Shown: positions 52,578-61,244, counted from the stretch's first letter. The stretch: DNA of 64,000 bases from Saprospiraceae bacterium (GCA_020628645.1 JAHDES010000003.1:208026-272025); one strand, 5' to 3'. Made by a program: numbers and translations. The notes: generated by a model not told the origin, from the sequence alone.

Positions 52578-54845
52578 ATGCAAGAAAAAATTCAATCACT
52601 CCTACAGCAACTTACACTTGAAGAAAAAGCTGCCCTATGTTCTGGTAAAGATAACTGGACAAGTAAACCAATTGATCGCCTTGGTATTCCTGCTATATTT
52701 ATGTGTGATGGGCCTCATGGTTTGCGTCGCGAACAAGCAGATGGTTTTGGACATAGTATGCCCGCCACTTGTTTTCCTACTGCTTCTGCTTTAGGGGCAA
52801 GCTGGAATGTAGATTTGTTGTATAAGATTGGCGAAACGCTAGGAAAAGAAGCACAAGCTCAAGGTGTACAGCTTTTATTAGGGCCTGGTATAAATATGAA
52901 ACGTTCTCCTCTGGGGGGGCGAAATTTTGAATACTATTCTGAAGATCCCATCCTTTCAGGAGAATTAGCAGCTGCATTTGTCAATGGAATACAAAGTCAA
53001 GGTGTAGGCGCGACACTCAAACATTTCACGGCAAACAACCAGGAATTTGAGCGCATGAATAATAATTCCATTTTAGATGAACGGGCACTACAAGAGATTT
53101 ATTTACCAGCTTTTGAAATTGCTGTAAAAAAAGCCCAACCTTGGAGTATTATGTGTGCTTACAATCAAATCAATGGCGTTTATGCTTCTGAACATAAAGA
53201 ATTATTGCATCATATTTTAAAAGAGAAATGGGGCTTTGAAGGTTTTGTGATTTCAGACTGGGGGGCGGTTCATGATCGAGTGGAGGGAATAAAAGCAGGT
53301 TTACATTTTGAAATGCCTGGAAATGGAGGTATTAATGATAAAAGAATTATTGCTGCTGTTCAAAATGGAGCATTAAAAGAGGCTAGATTGGATGAAATCG
53401 TTGCAGATTTATTAACCGTATTTCTAAAAGCAAATGATTACAAACAGACAAATCCAATATTTAATAAAGAAGCACATCATCAAATCGCTCTTCAAACTGC
53501 ACAGGAATGCATCACTTTATTAAAAAATGAGCAAAATTGCCTTCCACTAAACATTAATCAAAAAATAGCTGTCATTGGTCAATTTGCCAAAAAGCCTCGT
53601 TTTCAAGGAGGAGGTAGTTCGCAAGTCAATCCCACACAAGTGGAATGCGCCTTAGATCATTTACAAACATTGTTTCCAAATGACCAAATCCAATATGCCG
53701 ATGGCTATCCCTTAGATGATGCTGTAGATGAAACGATTATCAATCAAGCACAACGCATTGCAACAGATGCAGATGTCGCCCTTCTTTTTGTTGGATTACC
53801 TGATCATTATGAATCTGAAGGTTTTGATCGAACACATATTGATATTCCTAAAAACCATGCAGTATTGATTAGACAAATTGCTGCCGTTCAAAAAAATGTG
53901 GTGGTGATTTTGACGAATGGTTCTGCTGTACGAATGCCATGGGCACATCATGCGAAAGCAATTGTAGAAAGTTGGTTATTGGGACAAGCAGGAGGGCAAG
54001 CAATAGCAGACTTATTGGTGGGTAAATATTCTCCTTCTGGAAAATTAGCTGAAACCTTTCCTACCAAAATAAGTGACAATCCTTCCTTCTTGAGCTTTGG
54101 AGGAGAACATGGTAAAGTATATTATGGGGAAGGGATTTTTTCGGGTTATCGTTATTATGAAAAAAAACAAATTCCACCCCAATTTCCTTTTGGCCATGGA
54201 CTTTCGTACACTACATTTGAATATTCCAATCTCCAAATAGATAAACCTGAATTCTCGGATCAAGATCAAATAGAGGTCTCCATTGACATTACCAATACAG
54301 GAAAAATGGATGCAAAAGAAGTCGTTCAGCTTTATATAAAAGATGCTATCTCAACTGTTATTCGTCCTGAAAAAGAATTGAAAGCATTCCAAAAAATAGA
54401 CTTGGCAGTTGGAGAAACAAAAAACATTACCTTCTCTTTGGATTATCGTGCATTTGCTTATTATAATACCAATCTTCATACTTGGACAGCAGAAAAAGGT
54501 GAATTCCAACTGTTAATTGGTCGTTCTTCACAAGATATACGCCAAAGTAGTACTATTCATTTAACAGAAACGAATCATCCTCTTCCTCAACTAAATCGTT
54601 ATTCAACCATTAAAGAATACGCAGCACATCCAAAAGGAGAAGCACATGTACGTCCTATTATGGAACAAATGATGGCAATTTTTCTAGCTGGCACCGATCA
54701 TTCTGATGCCGAAAATGCCCATAAAGCAGAATCCTTTTTTAAAGCGATTGTTGCTGATTTACCGCTTTATAAACTGGAGACCTTTACTTTAGGGGCAGTT
54801 GATGAAAAAAAGATTGAAGAAATTATTGAAAAGACAAATGCCTAG
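52578..54845 (+). CDS. Glycoside hydrolase family 3 beta-glucosidase
   Basis: A 755-residue GH3 enzyme. Residues 1-300 form the TIM barrel ('MCDGPHGLRRE', 'GPGINMKRSPLGGRNFEYYS', 'VGATLKHFTANNQEFERM'), with nucleophile D227 in 'FVISDWGAVHD'. The alpha/beta sandwich domain (about 310-540) has 'NEQNCLPLN' and 'ESEGFDRTHIDIP'; a fibronectin-III-like domain (about 570-660, 'EVVQLYIKDAISTV') follows, then a C-terminal helical extension (about 670-755). There is no signal peptide, so it is probably cytoplasmic. It removes terminal beta-linked sugars; specificity unknown. Its TAG stop lies in the end of a palindromic element. Confidence 0.94.
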   Translation: MQEKIQSLLQQLTLEEKAALCSGKDNWTSKPIDRLGIPAIFMCDGPHGLRREQADGFGHSMPATCFPTASALGASWNVDLLYKIGETLGKEAQAQGVQLLLGPGINMKRSPLGGRNFEYYSEDPILSGELAAAFVNGIQSQGVGATLKHFTANNQEFERMNNNSILDERALQEIYLPAFEIAVKKAQPWSIMCAYNQINGVYASEHKELLHHILKEKWGFEGFVISDWGAVHDRVEGIKAGLHFEMPGNGGINDKRIIAAVQNGALKEARLDEIVADLLTVFLKANDYKQTNPIFNKEAHHQIALQTAQECITLLKNEQNCLPLNINQKIAVIGQFAKKPRFQGGGSSQVNPTQVECALDHLQTLFPNDQIQYADGYPLDDAVDETIINQAQRIATDADVALLFVGLPDHYESEGFDRTHIDIPKNHAVLIRQIAAVQKNVVVILTNGSAVRMPWAHHAKAIVESWLLGQAGGQAIADLLVGKYSPSGKLAETFPTKISDNPSFLSFGGEHGKVYYGEGIFSGYRYYEKKQIPPQFPFGHGLSYTTFEYSNLQIDKPEFSDQDQIEVSIDITNTGKMDAKEVVQLYIKDAISTVIRPEKELKAFQKIDLAVGETKNITFSLDYRAFAYYNTNLHTWTAEKGEFQLLIGRSSQDIRQSSTIHLTETNHPLPQLNRYSTIKEYAAHPKGEAHVRPIMEQMMAIFLAGTDHSDAENAHKAESFFKAIVADLPLYKLETFTLGAVDEKKIEEIIEKTNA

Positions 54846-55006
54846 GAATGGTGCAAAAATAAATTGCGTTTTTATGCGTAGTTATTTTTTACTTTATACA
54901 AGGCGAAAATGTAGACATAGCCCAGCTATGGCGAGGCTTTTCAACGCAGTAGAAAGAAAAAAGAACAAGTAGAAGAATATAAATTTATTCTTGAATCATT
55001 CCTTAG
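54842..55006. mobile_element. MITE-like palindromic element carrying both flanking stop codons
   Basis: An approximately 165-bp element with imperfect terminal inverted repeats: CTAGGAATGGTGCAAAAATA (left, 54842-) and the complement of CTAAGGAATGATTCAAGAAT (right, ending 55006), each continuing into AATT. About 21 of 24 paired positions match. An inner imperfect repeat and a perfect hairpin (CATAGC-CCA-GCTATG, about 54916-54930) make the whole element foldable. No coding capacity. It fills the gap between convergent genes and probably ends both transcripts. Confidence 0.6.
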
Positions 55007-55713
55007 TTAAATCGTAATACTTCAAAGCCATAGGATATGGATAAGGAAATAATATCTCCTTTTTTTGCTACTACCATTTCATGTAAAACACCATCAATTG
55101 CATTAGTTTGAAAATAATAAAATTGATTATACTTAAATCCTACTCGACCTCTCAGTTGGACACGAATATGATGTCGCTTCCATGAAAAATCTTTTCCTAG
55201 TGTAACATAACCGAAGGGTTGTAGAGAATCAAAAGCCTCTATATCTAGAAGTGTAACTCCATTCAATCCTAATGAAGTGCGAGGAAAACCTCGTCCTCTA
55301 ACAACGTATTCTGTTCCGACACCAATACTAAAAAATAATTTGGGTATTCTGAAAAATGAGATTTGCTGTCCGTAAGCTAATCCATAACTGTAGTCGATAT
55401 TCCCACTACTTTTAGTGGCTCGGTAGCCACCTATTTTCACTCTTGCACCTGTCCATTCACCCATACTTAAAGCAAATAGTTCTAAGAAATCGTTTTTCTC
55501 GTTAATGTTCCAGCGAATTGCTCCACCTGACATTGGTCCTACCTCTGAAAAAGCAGTAAATTGAGTAGAATAAGGTTGGGCAGACACCTGCTTATTTATT
55601 CCATAAGAAAAACCTAGTGTTGCATTGAGTTCTAGGCTTTGACTAAAACCCGAATAATATAAAGATGAAAAAATAATAAGGCTTATTATTTTTCTAATAA
55701 AGAGAAAATGCAT
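55003..55713 (-). CDS. Exported beta-barrel-like hypothetical protein
   Basis: A 236-residue protein with signal peptide 1-24 ('LYYSGFSQSLEL') and a beta-strand-rich body ('LNATLGFSYGINKQ', 'GNIDYSYGLAYGQQ', 'FSIGVGTEYVVRG', 'GDIISLSISYGFEVLRF') with aromatic strand ends as in small outer-membrane barrels. No named family is recognised. Its last codons and stop are placed in the inverted repeat of the palindromic element. It follows the broken lipoprotein gene on the same strand but with an 86-bp gap. Function unknown. Confidence 0.65.
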   Translation of the reverse strand: MHFLFIRKIISLIIFSSLYYSGFSQSLELNATLGFSYGINKQVSAQPYSTQFTAFSEVGPMSGGAIRWNINEKNDFLELFALSMGEWTGARVKIGGYRATKSSGNIDYSYGLAYGQQISFFRIPKLFFSIGVGTEYVVRGRGFPRTSLGLNGVTLLDIEAFDSLQPFGYVTLGKDFSWKRHHIRVQLRGRVGFKYNQFYYFQTNAIDGVLHEMVVAKKGDIISLSISYGFEVLRFN

Positions 55714-55799
55714 AGAGATAAATATTAAATTAAAAATTGTGAAATCAACCAGTAGTAAGGAAGTTGTGACATTACTACTGATTGATTTTTTAGTAAGAA

Positions 55800-56774
55800 C
55801 TAATAGCCTAATTTTAAAAATACTTTTAAGTTAAGATTTGAGGGAAATAATGCAGCAGGTCTGCATAAATCTGTCGCTTCAAAGTCAACTATTACATCAA
55901 CCTCGCTCAAACATCGAGTAGCTCGATAAATATCTATTCTATGAAATCCTGGGAAAAAAGTACCACTCGTTACATCACGAACTTCTTCGATAGTTTTACA
56001 TTTACGACGTATAAAACCATGATATGTAATTTTTGCTTTATGAAAATAGTTCTGTTCACAATTTTTATAACATTCATTTTTCCATTTAATCCAGAGACGT
56101 TCTGTGATTCCAAACTTTCTATATTTCAATCTCAAATAGTACTTAAACTCTTCATCAGTATCATCATCTATACAATAAGGTTTTTTTCTTTTTTATCTTG
56201 CTCTCCTCTTACACAATCGTCTCCACACCTTGGAATAGGTTCACAACTAGTATTATCATCTATTAGTCCAAATACGTCATCTTCAAAAGAAAATATCATA
56301 GCTCCTTTAGGTAAGTCATCCGCATCTGTTGCAAGTACAAATTGTCTGATGTCATTCAATGATCGATCTAGATGCTTGATAGCAAATACTTCTTCTGAAG
56401 CAGGTAGTAATTTAAAAGTATAATTAGCAACACCGACAACACCATGTTCATTTAAGGTAGCAGATAAATATTCGTCTTCTAGTAGTTCATTGTTTGTAGA
56501 AAGTGCATTAACATTGTTTAAATAAGACTTGTACCCATATTGTTGATCGACTATAAGTGGGTTGTCTTGATTCTGGCTTTTGGTACTAAGAAATTCAGTA
56601 AATTTTTCTTCACAATCGAAAATGAGGTATCCCTCACTATGTAAAAATGGTTGGTTGTCTTTTTCTAACTTAACTAATGGTTGGTTGTTCTGTTGTCTTA
56701 AATCAGAACTTTCATTTTTGTTACAAGAGTAGAAGGTCAAAGAAAAGAAAAGAAAAGAAAAGAAAATTCTTCAT
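55800..56774 (-). pseudogene. Broken or phase-variable lipoprotein gene (two frameshift sites)
   Basis: A single ancestral gene appears split in three frames. An ATG at 56774 starts a hydrophobic signal ('MKNFLFFSFLFF') encoded by a (GAAAA)5 tract and runs to a stop about 17 codons in. The lipobox-like continuation ('SLTFYSCNKNESSD') is in another frame and reads about 190 codons to a TAG at 56168. The remaining 111 codons to 55800 ('EEFKYYLRLKYRKFGIT' ... 'LNLKVFLKLGY') are in the next frame, starting at an A7 run where an in-frame A AAA AAC heptamer lies. Adding one 5-bp unit would join the first two parts. No family recognised. It may be phase-variable, decayed, or affected by sequencing errors. 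Confidence 0.6.
56742..56766. repeat. Pentanucleotide simple sequence repeat (GAAAA)5
   Basis: Five perfect copies of GAAAA on the plus strand (TTTTC on the coding minus strand) inside the signal-peptide region of the broken lipoprotein gene. Loss or gain of copies changes the frame: six or three copies would place the lipobox in frame with the ATG at 56774. Confidence 0.85.
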
Positions 56775-56845
56775 TGCTTTTGAATTTTTAAAAAGTTTTC
56801 AAATGTTTTTATCAACATAAAAGTATGAATTTTAAATGTTGCAAA

Positions 56846-56853
56846 CAAAGATA
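56846..56853 (-). promoter_or_regulatory. -7 box upstream of the broken lipoprotein gene
   Basis: TATCTTTG on the minus strand, about 72 bp before the ATG at 56774; supports 56774 as the original start. Confidence 0.45.
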
Positions 56854-56955
56854 ATACGTTGAATTCCTTTATAATATTTGCAAATTATATATTATTTTGT
56901 TGCTATTTAAGGATAATCGTTTGTATTTAATACTTCTCTATAGTTCATTATATTT

Positions 56956-58068
56956 ATGAAAATCAATCAACAGCATTTTCAATCCATTTGGCTAAAGGAA
57001 GATGATCCAACTTGCGTTCAAATCATCGACCAACGCCATTTACCACATCAATTCATTATAGAAGATTTATCTTCCGTTGAAGCAGTCGCACAAGCCATCA
57101 AAGAAATGCATCTTCGAGGCGCACCTTTAATAGGCGTAACGGCAGCTTATGGTATGTATTTGGCTTGTCTGGAAGCTCCTCAAGGTTTTTTATTTGATGA
57201 TTATGTAGAAAAGGCGGCTAATCATTTAAAAAGTACGCGCCCTACTGCCGTCAATCTGGCTTGGGCAGTGGATCAACTTTTTGAAACCATTAAAACGACT
57301 GAGAATCGGCAAGAAAAAATCAAATTAGCCTTACAAAAAGCCGAACAACTAAAAAAAGAAAGTATTGAGCGTTGTTTTCAGATTGGTCAACAAGGTTTAC
57401 CCTTAATTAAAAACCTGTCTGCTCAAAAAAATGGGGAAGTAATTAATATTTTAACACACTGCAATGCAGGTTGGTTGGCATGTGTAGATTACGGAACAGC
57501 GACTTCTCCTATTTATTTGGCTCATGATAGAGGCATAAAAGTACATGTTTGGGTAGACGAAACTCGCCCACGCAACCAAGGTGCGCGATTAACTGCTTAT
57601 GAACTTGGGCAACATGGAATTCCACATACGGTCATTCCTGATAATGTGGGTGGACATTTAATGCAGCATGGCATGGTAGATATGGTTTTGGTTGGCACAG
57701 ATCGTACAACACGAAAGGGCGATGTAGCCAATAAAATTGGTACGTACCTTAAAGCATTAGCCGCAAAAGATAATAATGTCCCTTTTTATGTCGCGCTTCC
57801 TTCCTCTACTATAGATTGGTCAATTGAAGATGGCTTAAAAGAAATTCCAATCGAAAAACGTGGCGAAAGCGAAGTCAAATATATTGCTGGGCAGCATCAA
57901 AATTCGATTAAACAAGTCTTACTTACTCCCTCTACTAGCCCTGCGGTGAATTATGCCTTTGATGTTACCCCTGCTCATTTAGTTACAGGTTTAATCACCG
58001 AAAAAGGCGTTTGTGCAGCAAGTGAGGAAGGTTTACTTGAATTATTTGGCCAAAATCAACAATCATGA
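56956..58068 (+). CDS. mtnA: S-methyl-5-thioribose-1-phosphate isomerase
   Basis: A 370-residue aldose-ketose isomerase. Motifs: 'LRGAPLIGVTAAYGMYL' (53-69), 'TRPTAVNLAWAVDQL', catalytic C169 in 'NILTHCNAGWLACVDYGTAT', 'ETRPRNQGARLTAYEL' and catalytic D249 in 'VLVGTDRTTRKGDVANKIGT'. It converts 5-methylthioribose-1-phosphate (or the 5-deoxyribose analogue) to the ribulose form. The class II aldolase gene overlaps its end by 4 bp (ATGA). With an aldolase partner the pair could act in methionine salvage or in the deoxyribose (DHAP) shunt; no mtnK, mtnC or mtnD is visible. Confidence 0.95.
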   Translation: MKINQQHFQSIWLKEDDPTCVQIIDQRHLPHQFIIEDLSSVEAVAQAIKEMHLRGAPLIGVTAAYGMYLACLEAPQGFLFDDYVEKAANHLKSTRPTAVNLAWAVDQLFETIKTTENRQEKIKLALQKAEQLKKESIERCFQIGQQGLPLIKNLSAQKNGEVINILTHCNAGWLACVDYGTATSPIYLAHDRGIKVHVWVDETRPRNQGARLTAYELGQHGIPHTVIPDNVGGHLMQHGMVDMVLVGTDRTTRKGDVANKIGTYLKALAAKDNNVPFYVALPSSTIDWSIEDGLKEIPIEKRGESEVKYIAGQHQNSIKQVLLTPSTSPAVNYAFDVTPAHLVTGLITEKGVCAASEEGLLELFGQNQQS

Positions 58069-58664
58069 TTGATGAAGGCTATATCAAATATCATTGTGAC
58101 TGGAACAAGGAAAATGCAATTCAGGAACAGCAGATTGAATGTTTAAATAAATGGCGACAACGTCTTTATCAATTGGGATTAATTGGAATGTATGAAAATG
58201 GTATTGGCTTTGGTAATGTGAGTTGTAGACTGGATAACAATCAATTTATCATTAGTGGAACGCAGACAGGAAGTATACCTAATCTAAACACTCAACATTA
58301 TGCTTTAGTCACTCATTTTGATTTCAAAAGAAATCAAGTACAATGTATAGGTAAAACCAAAGCTTCCTCTGAAGCTATGACTCATGCCGTTTTTTATGCT
58401 GATCTTCCAGATATTCAATATGTATTCCACATTCATCATTTAAACATGTGGAAAACTTATCTTTGGAAATTACCTACTACGGCTCAATCTGTCGCGTATG
58501 GTACTCCCGAAATGGCGTATGAAATGCAACGATTATTTAAAAATGGAATAGTTTTAGAAAAAAAAATCCTTTGTATGGCTGGACATCAAGAAGGTATTTT
58601 TACCTTTGGTAAAACAGCTAAAGAAGCAGGAGAAGTATTACTCCATTATTTTCATTTGATTTGA
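58065..58664 (+). CDS. Class II aldolase/adducin family protein
   Basis: A 199-residue metal-dependent protein. Zinc-binding features: 'SSEAMTHAVFY' (E103), 'FHIHHLNMW' (H122, H124) and a later 'MAGHQEGIFTFG' His. 'GIGFGNVSCRLDNNQFIISG' and 'TQTGSIPNL' form the substrate site. Placed 4 bp inside mtnA, it probably uses the isomerase product: as methylthioribulose-1-phosphate dehydratase (MtnB-like) or as a 5-deoxyribulose-phosphate aldolase. The sequence alone does not decide between them. Short compared with usual MtnB (about 200-215), but complete. Confidence 0.85.
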   Translation: MIDEGYIKYHCDWNKENAIQEQQIECLNKWRQRLYQLGLIGMYENGIGFGNVSCRLDNNQFIISGTQTGSIPNLNTQHYALVTHFDFKRNQVQCIGKTKASSEAMTHAVFYADLPDIQYVFHIHHLNMWKTYLWKLPTTAQSVAYGTPEMAYEMQRLFKNGIVLEKKILCMAGHQEGIFTFGKTAKEAGEVLLHYFHLI

Positions 58665-58679
58665 TCGTAAAAAATAATT

Positions 58680-59234
58680 ATGGATAATCTAGCTAATTTA
58701 AAATCAAAAGTCCGTCAATATCAAAGTGTTTTAAAAAACACCCTTGATTATCGTAAGGCATGGAAAGATGGCCTATGTGAAGAAATAAAAAATAGCCTAC
58801 AAGAAATGGTTGACCAAACCGGTCTTAATGCAGAAATTGAACTAAAATCAGAAGTAGAAAATTTAGATGCTATTGTCCTTTCCTTAGGTGATGTAAAAAG
58901 TGGACTTTTCCAAAAAGTTAGCGATGATATTCGTCGAGATTTATTAAAAAACAATGGATCTTTAGTTTATCAACAATTATTTAATGGGAAACTTATTGTT
59001 CTGATTAATTATCCTGTTATAGAAGGACTTGGACAACCACAACCTCCAAAAGCAATCGGTATTTATCGTCCTGAAGAGATTAAAACACCTTTTTTAGTAC
59101 GTCATATGGAAGAGTTCATGAAGGAAATTACTAATTGGGAAGATTACGATGACGATGACGATCCGCATAAAAATCAACAAGGAATTGGTTTTAATATGAA
59201 TTTCAGTCTGCCAAAAGAAGAAGAAGAGTTATAA
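58680..59234 (+). CDS. Conserved hypothetical protein
   Basis: A 184-residue soluble protein, helical at the N-terminus ('LKSKVRQYQSVLKNTLDYRK', 'IKNSLQEMVDQTGL') and mixed alpha/beta after, ending in an acidic tail with a run of Asp (about 158-162, 'DYDDDDDP') and 'LPKEEEEL'. No signal peptide or membrane segment. I do not recognise a family. It follows the aldolase gene after 15 bp and is probably the last gene of the mtnA operon, followed by a strong terminator. Function unknown. Confidence 0.7.
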   Translation: MDNLANLKSKVRQYQSVLKNTLDYRKAWKDGLCEEIKNSLQEMVDQTGLNAEIELKSEVENLDAIVLSLGDVKSGLFQKVSDDIRRDLLKNNGSLVYQQLFNGKLIVLINYPVIEGLGQPQPPKAIGIYRPEEIKTPFLVRHMEEFMKEITNWEDYDDDDDPHKNQQGIGFNMNFSLPKEEEEL

Positions 59235-59255
59235 AACTCCCGTTTCTTCAAATAG

Positions 59256-59294
59256 AACAGCCTTCTACTCAACATGAATAGAAGGCTGTTTTTT
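59256..59294 (+). terminator. Terminator of the mtnA operon
   Basis: AACAGCCTTCTA (59256-59267) pairs perfectly with TAGAAGGCTGTT (59279-59290), followed by TTTT. Confidence 0.88.
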
Positions 59295-59328
59295 ATAGAG
59301 AAAGATGGTAATTTACCTGTCTTAATAG

Positions 59329-59448
59329 TGGGGCACGAATAAATTTACATTCTTGATTCCTCGAATTAGCTCAATCAACTTCATTTTCAATGACTTATGA
59401 TTTTCGCTATTTCAAGGAAAGTAAATTTATTTTCTCCGCGTGCCTTAG
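59329..59448. mobile_element. Second palindromic element, related ends
   Basis: An approximately 120-bp element: left end GTGGGGCACGAATAAATTTA, right end the complement of CTAAGGCACGCGGAG then AAAATAAATTTAC. An inner inverted repeat pairs TTCCTCGAATTAGC with GCTATTTCAAGGAA (12 of 14). The right end holds the TAA of the acyl-CoA dehydrogenase gene. Its CTAAGG...AATAAATTTA frame (6+11+10 bp) matches the right end of the 54842 element. Confidence 0.5.
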
Positions 59449-61244
59449 ACAATCAATTCTTTTTCTTCTACGATCGTTAACACTTCATCATCCATCAAAA
59501 TCTGAGAAAGCCCAGAAGTTTTTGGTACTTCATACTTAAAGAAGAATTTCATGGTATGAATTTTACTTTCATAGAAAGTCGAGTCAAAAGTCATATTACC
59601 CGTAACTAATGCTTTTTTCGCTACGATTGCTTGTTTTAGCCACTGCCATGCAATTACTAAAGTACTTGCATATTCCATAAACATCGTTGCATCTGCTAAG
59701 AAACGACTGTAATCGCCTTCCATCGCAAATTTCAATAGATATTGTAAGACCTGTTGTGTTAATTCTAATTTCTCGGTCAAAATATTCGCATACTTTTTCA
59801 AATCATCAAAAGTAGTTGCCTCTTGAATAGTTTTGGTCATCTCTGCCATTAGGAGTTGAAGAGCCTTACCGCCTTGCATGGTTACTTTACGACCTAATAA
59901 ATCTAAAGATTGAATACCTGTTGTACCTTCATATAAGGACATGATGCGTATATCTCGATAATACTGTTGTAATGGGAAATCGGTACAGAAACCATAACCA
60001 CCTAAAATTTGTAATCCATTTGAAATAGAAATCCGTCCCATTTCTGATGGATAAGTCTTTGCTATCGGAGTTAAAATTTCTAATAAGAGATGAAGATTAT
60101 CATGCTCTTCTCCTTCGGTCATACTTTCTAAATCACCAATTTTTGCACATTCTAACAATAAACTATGCGCACCTTCTACTACTGCCTTTTGCAATAGCAA
60201 CATACGGCGTACATCAGGGTGATTAATAATAAAGGTTTGTCCTTTATCTACATTTTTCTTACCAGAAGAAGTTAAAGGACGACCTTGAGGGCGTTCTTTT
60301 GCATATTGTAAACTCGCATGATAGGCTGCTGTAGCTACTGCTGTTGCACTCGAACCTACAGACAGGCGCGCTTCATTCATCATTTGAAACATGTAACGCA
60401 AACCATTGTGTGGTTTTCCAACTAACCAACCTGTACAATTATCATTTTCGCCATAAACTAAGTGGGTAGTCGCATAGCCTTTTTGCCCCATCTTTTGGAA
60501 ATCTCCAGCTGTAAAGACATCATTATATTCTCCACTTGGCAAATTTTTAGGAACGACAAATAGGGAAATACCTTTTGTGCCTTGAGGTGCCCCTTCAATA
60601 CGAGCTAGAGTTAAATGCACAAAATTATCGGCATATTGGTGATCGCCACCAGAGATAAAGATTTTTTGTCCTTTGATTTTATAAGAACCATCCGCTTGAG
60701 GATAAGCGGTTGTTTTAATATCAGAAAGAGAACTACCCGCTTGTGGTTCGGTTAGTGCCATGGTACCCATCCATTTTCCTGCGAGCATATTAGGAACGTA
60801 GGTGTCATATAGTTCTTGAGAACCAAAATTACGGATAAGATTTGCTGCTCCAGAAGTTAAACCAATATATCCTGCTACATTATTATTAGCACTATCCAAG
60901 ATATGAAAAATAGAACCATAGAGCATTTGAGGCATTTGCATTCCTCCTTGATCATAATCGAACCAGCTACCAATCCATCCATTTTCTGCACCAACTTCAA
61001 TGAAACGCTTAATTTGTGGATGAACGATTACTTTTCCATCTTCATAACGTACAGGTTTTTCATCCATTTCTGCGAAGTAAGGAAATAATTCCTTGTCTGC
61101 TACATCTTTTGCTGCATCGAGCATGATATTGATACCATCTACATCATAGTCTACAAATCGCTCATGATCCAGTATATCACTCACTTGATGAACATCGTGA
61201 AGCAGGAAACGCAGGTTTTCCATACTTGTATATTGATCCGCCAT
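59445..61244 (-). CDS. Acyl-CoA dehydrogenase (long, C-terminal domain type)
   Basis: A 599-residue flavoprotein of fatty-acid beta-oxidation. FAD and substrate motifs: 'MALTEPQAGSSLSDIKTTA', 'YKIKGQKIFISGGDHQYADN', 'GYGFCTDFPLQQYYRDIRIM' and the catalytic-base region 'SLYEGTTGIQSLDLLGRKV' (Glu in YEGTTG). The C-terminal extension (about 475-599) corresponds to the acyl-CoA_dh_C-like domain of long Bacteroidota members. Substrate chain length is unknown. Transcribed alone; a CTAAAATA (near -7 box) lies about 54 bp upstream. No etfAB or other beta-oxidation genes in the window. Confidence 0.95.
   Translation of the reverse strand: MADQYTSMENLRFLLHDVHQVSDILDHERFVDYDVDGINIMLDAAKDVADKELFPYFAEMDEKPVRYEDGKVIVHPQIKRFIEVGAENGWIGSWFDYDQGGMQMPQMLYGSIFHILDSANNNVAGYIGLTSGAANLIRNFGSQELYDTYVPNMLAGKWMGTMALTEPQAGSSLSDIKTTAYPQADGSYKIKGQKIFISGGDHQYADNFVHLTLARIEGAPQGTKGISLFVVPKNLPSGEYNDVFTAGDFQKMGQKGYATTHLVYGENDNCTGWLVGKPHNGLRYMFQMMNEARLSVGSSATAVATAAYHASLQYAKERPQGRPLTSSGKKNVDKGQTFIINHPDVRRMLLLQKAVVEGAHSLLLECAKIGDLESMTEGEEHDNLHLLLEILTPIAKTYPSEMGRISISNGLQILGGYGFCTDFPLQQYYRDIRIMSLYEGTTGIQSLDLLGRKVTMQGGKALQLLMAEMTKTIQEATTFDDLKKYANILTEKLELTQQVLQYLLKFAMEGDYSRFLADATMFMEYASTLVIAWQWLKQAIVAKKALVTGNMTFDSTFYESKIHTMKFFFKYEVPKTSGLSQILMDDEVLTIVEEKELIV

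Noticed and set aside
50396..54845. NADAR gene as part of a DarTG-like toxin-antitoxin pair
   Set aside because: Neighbours are a lipid kinase and a GH3 glucosidase on unrelated strands, and no ADP-ribosyltransferase-like gene is present nearby.
55941..56423. Plus-strand frame of 160 codons opposite the broken lipoprotein gene
   Set aside because: Translation is Phe/Ile/Thr-rich antisense of acidic coding sequence; the minus strand has the better promoter, lipobox and protein-like composition.
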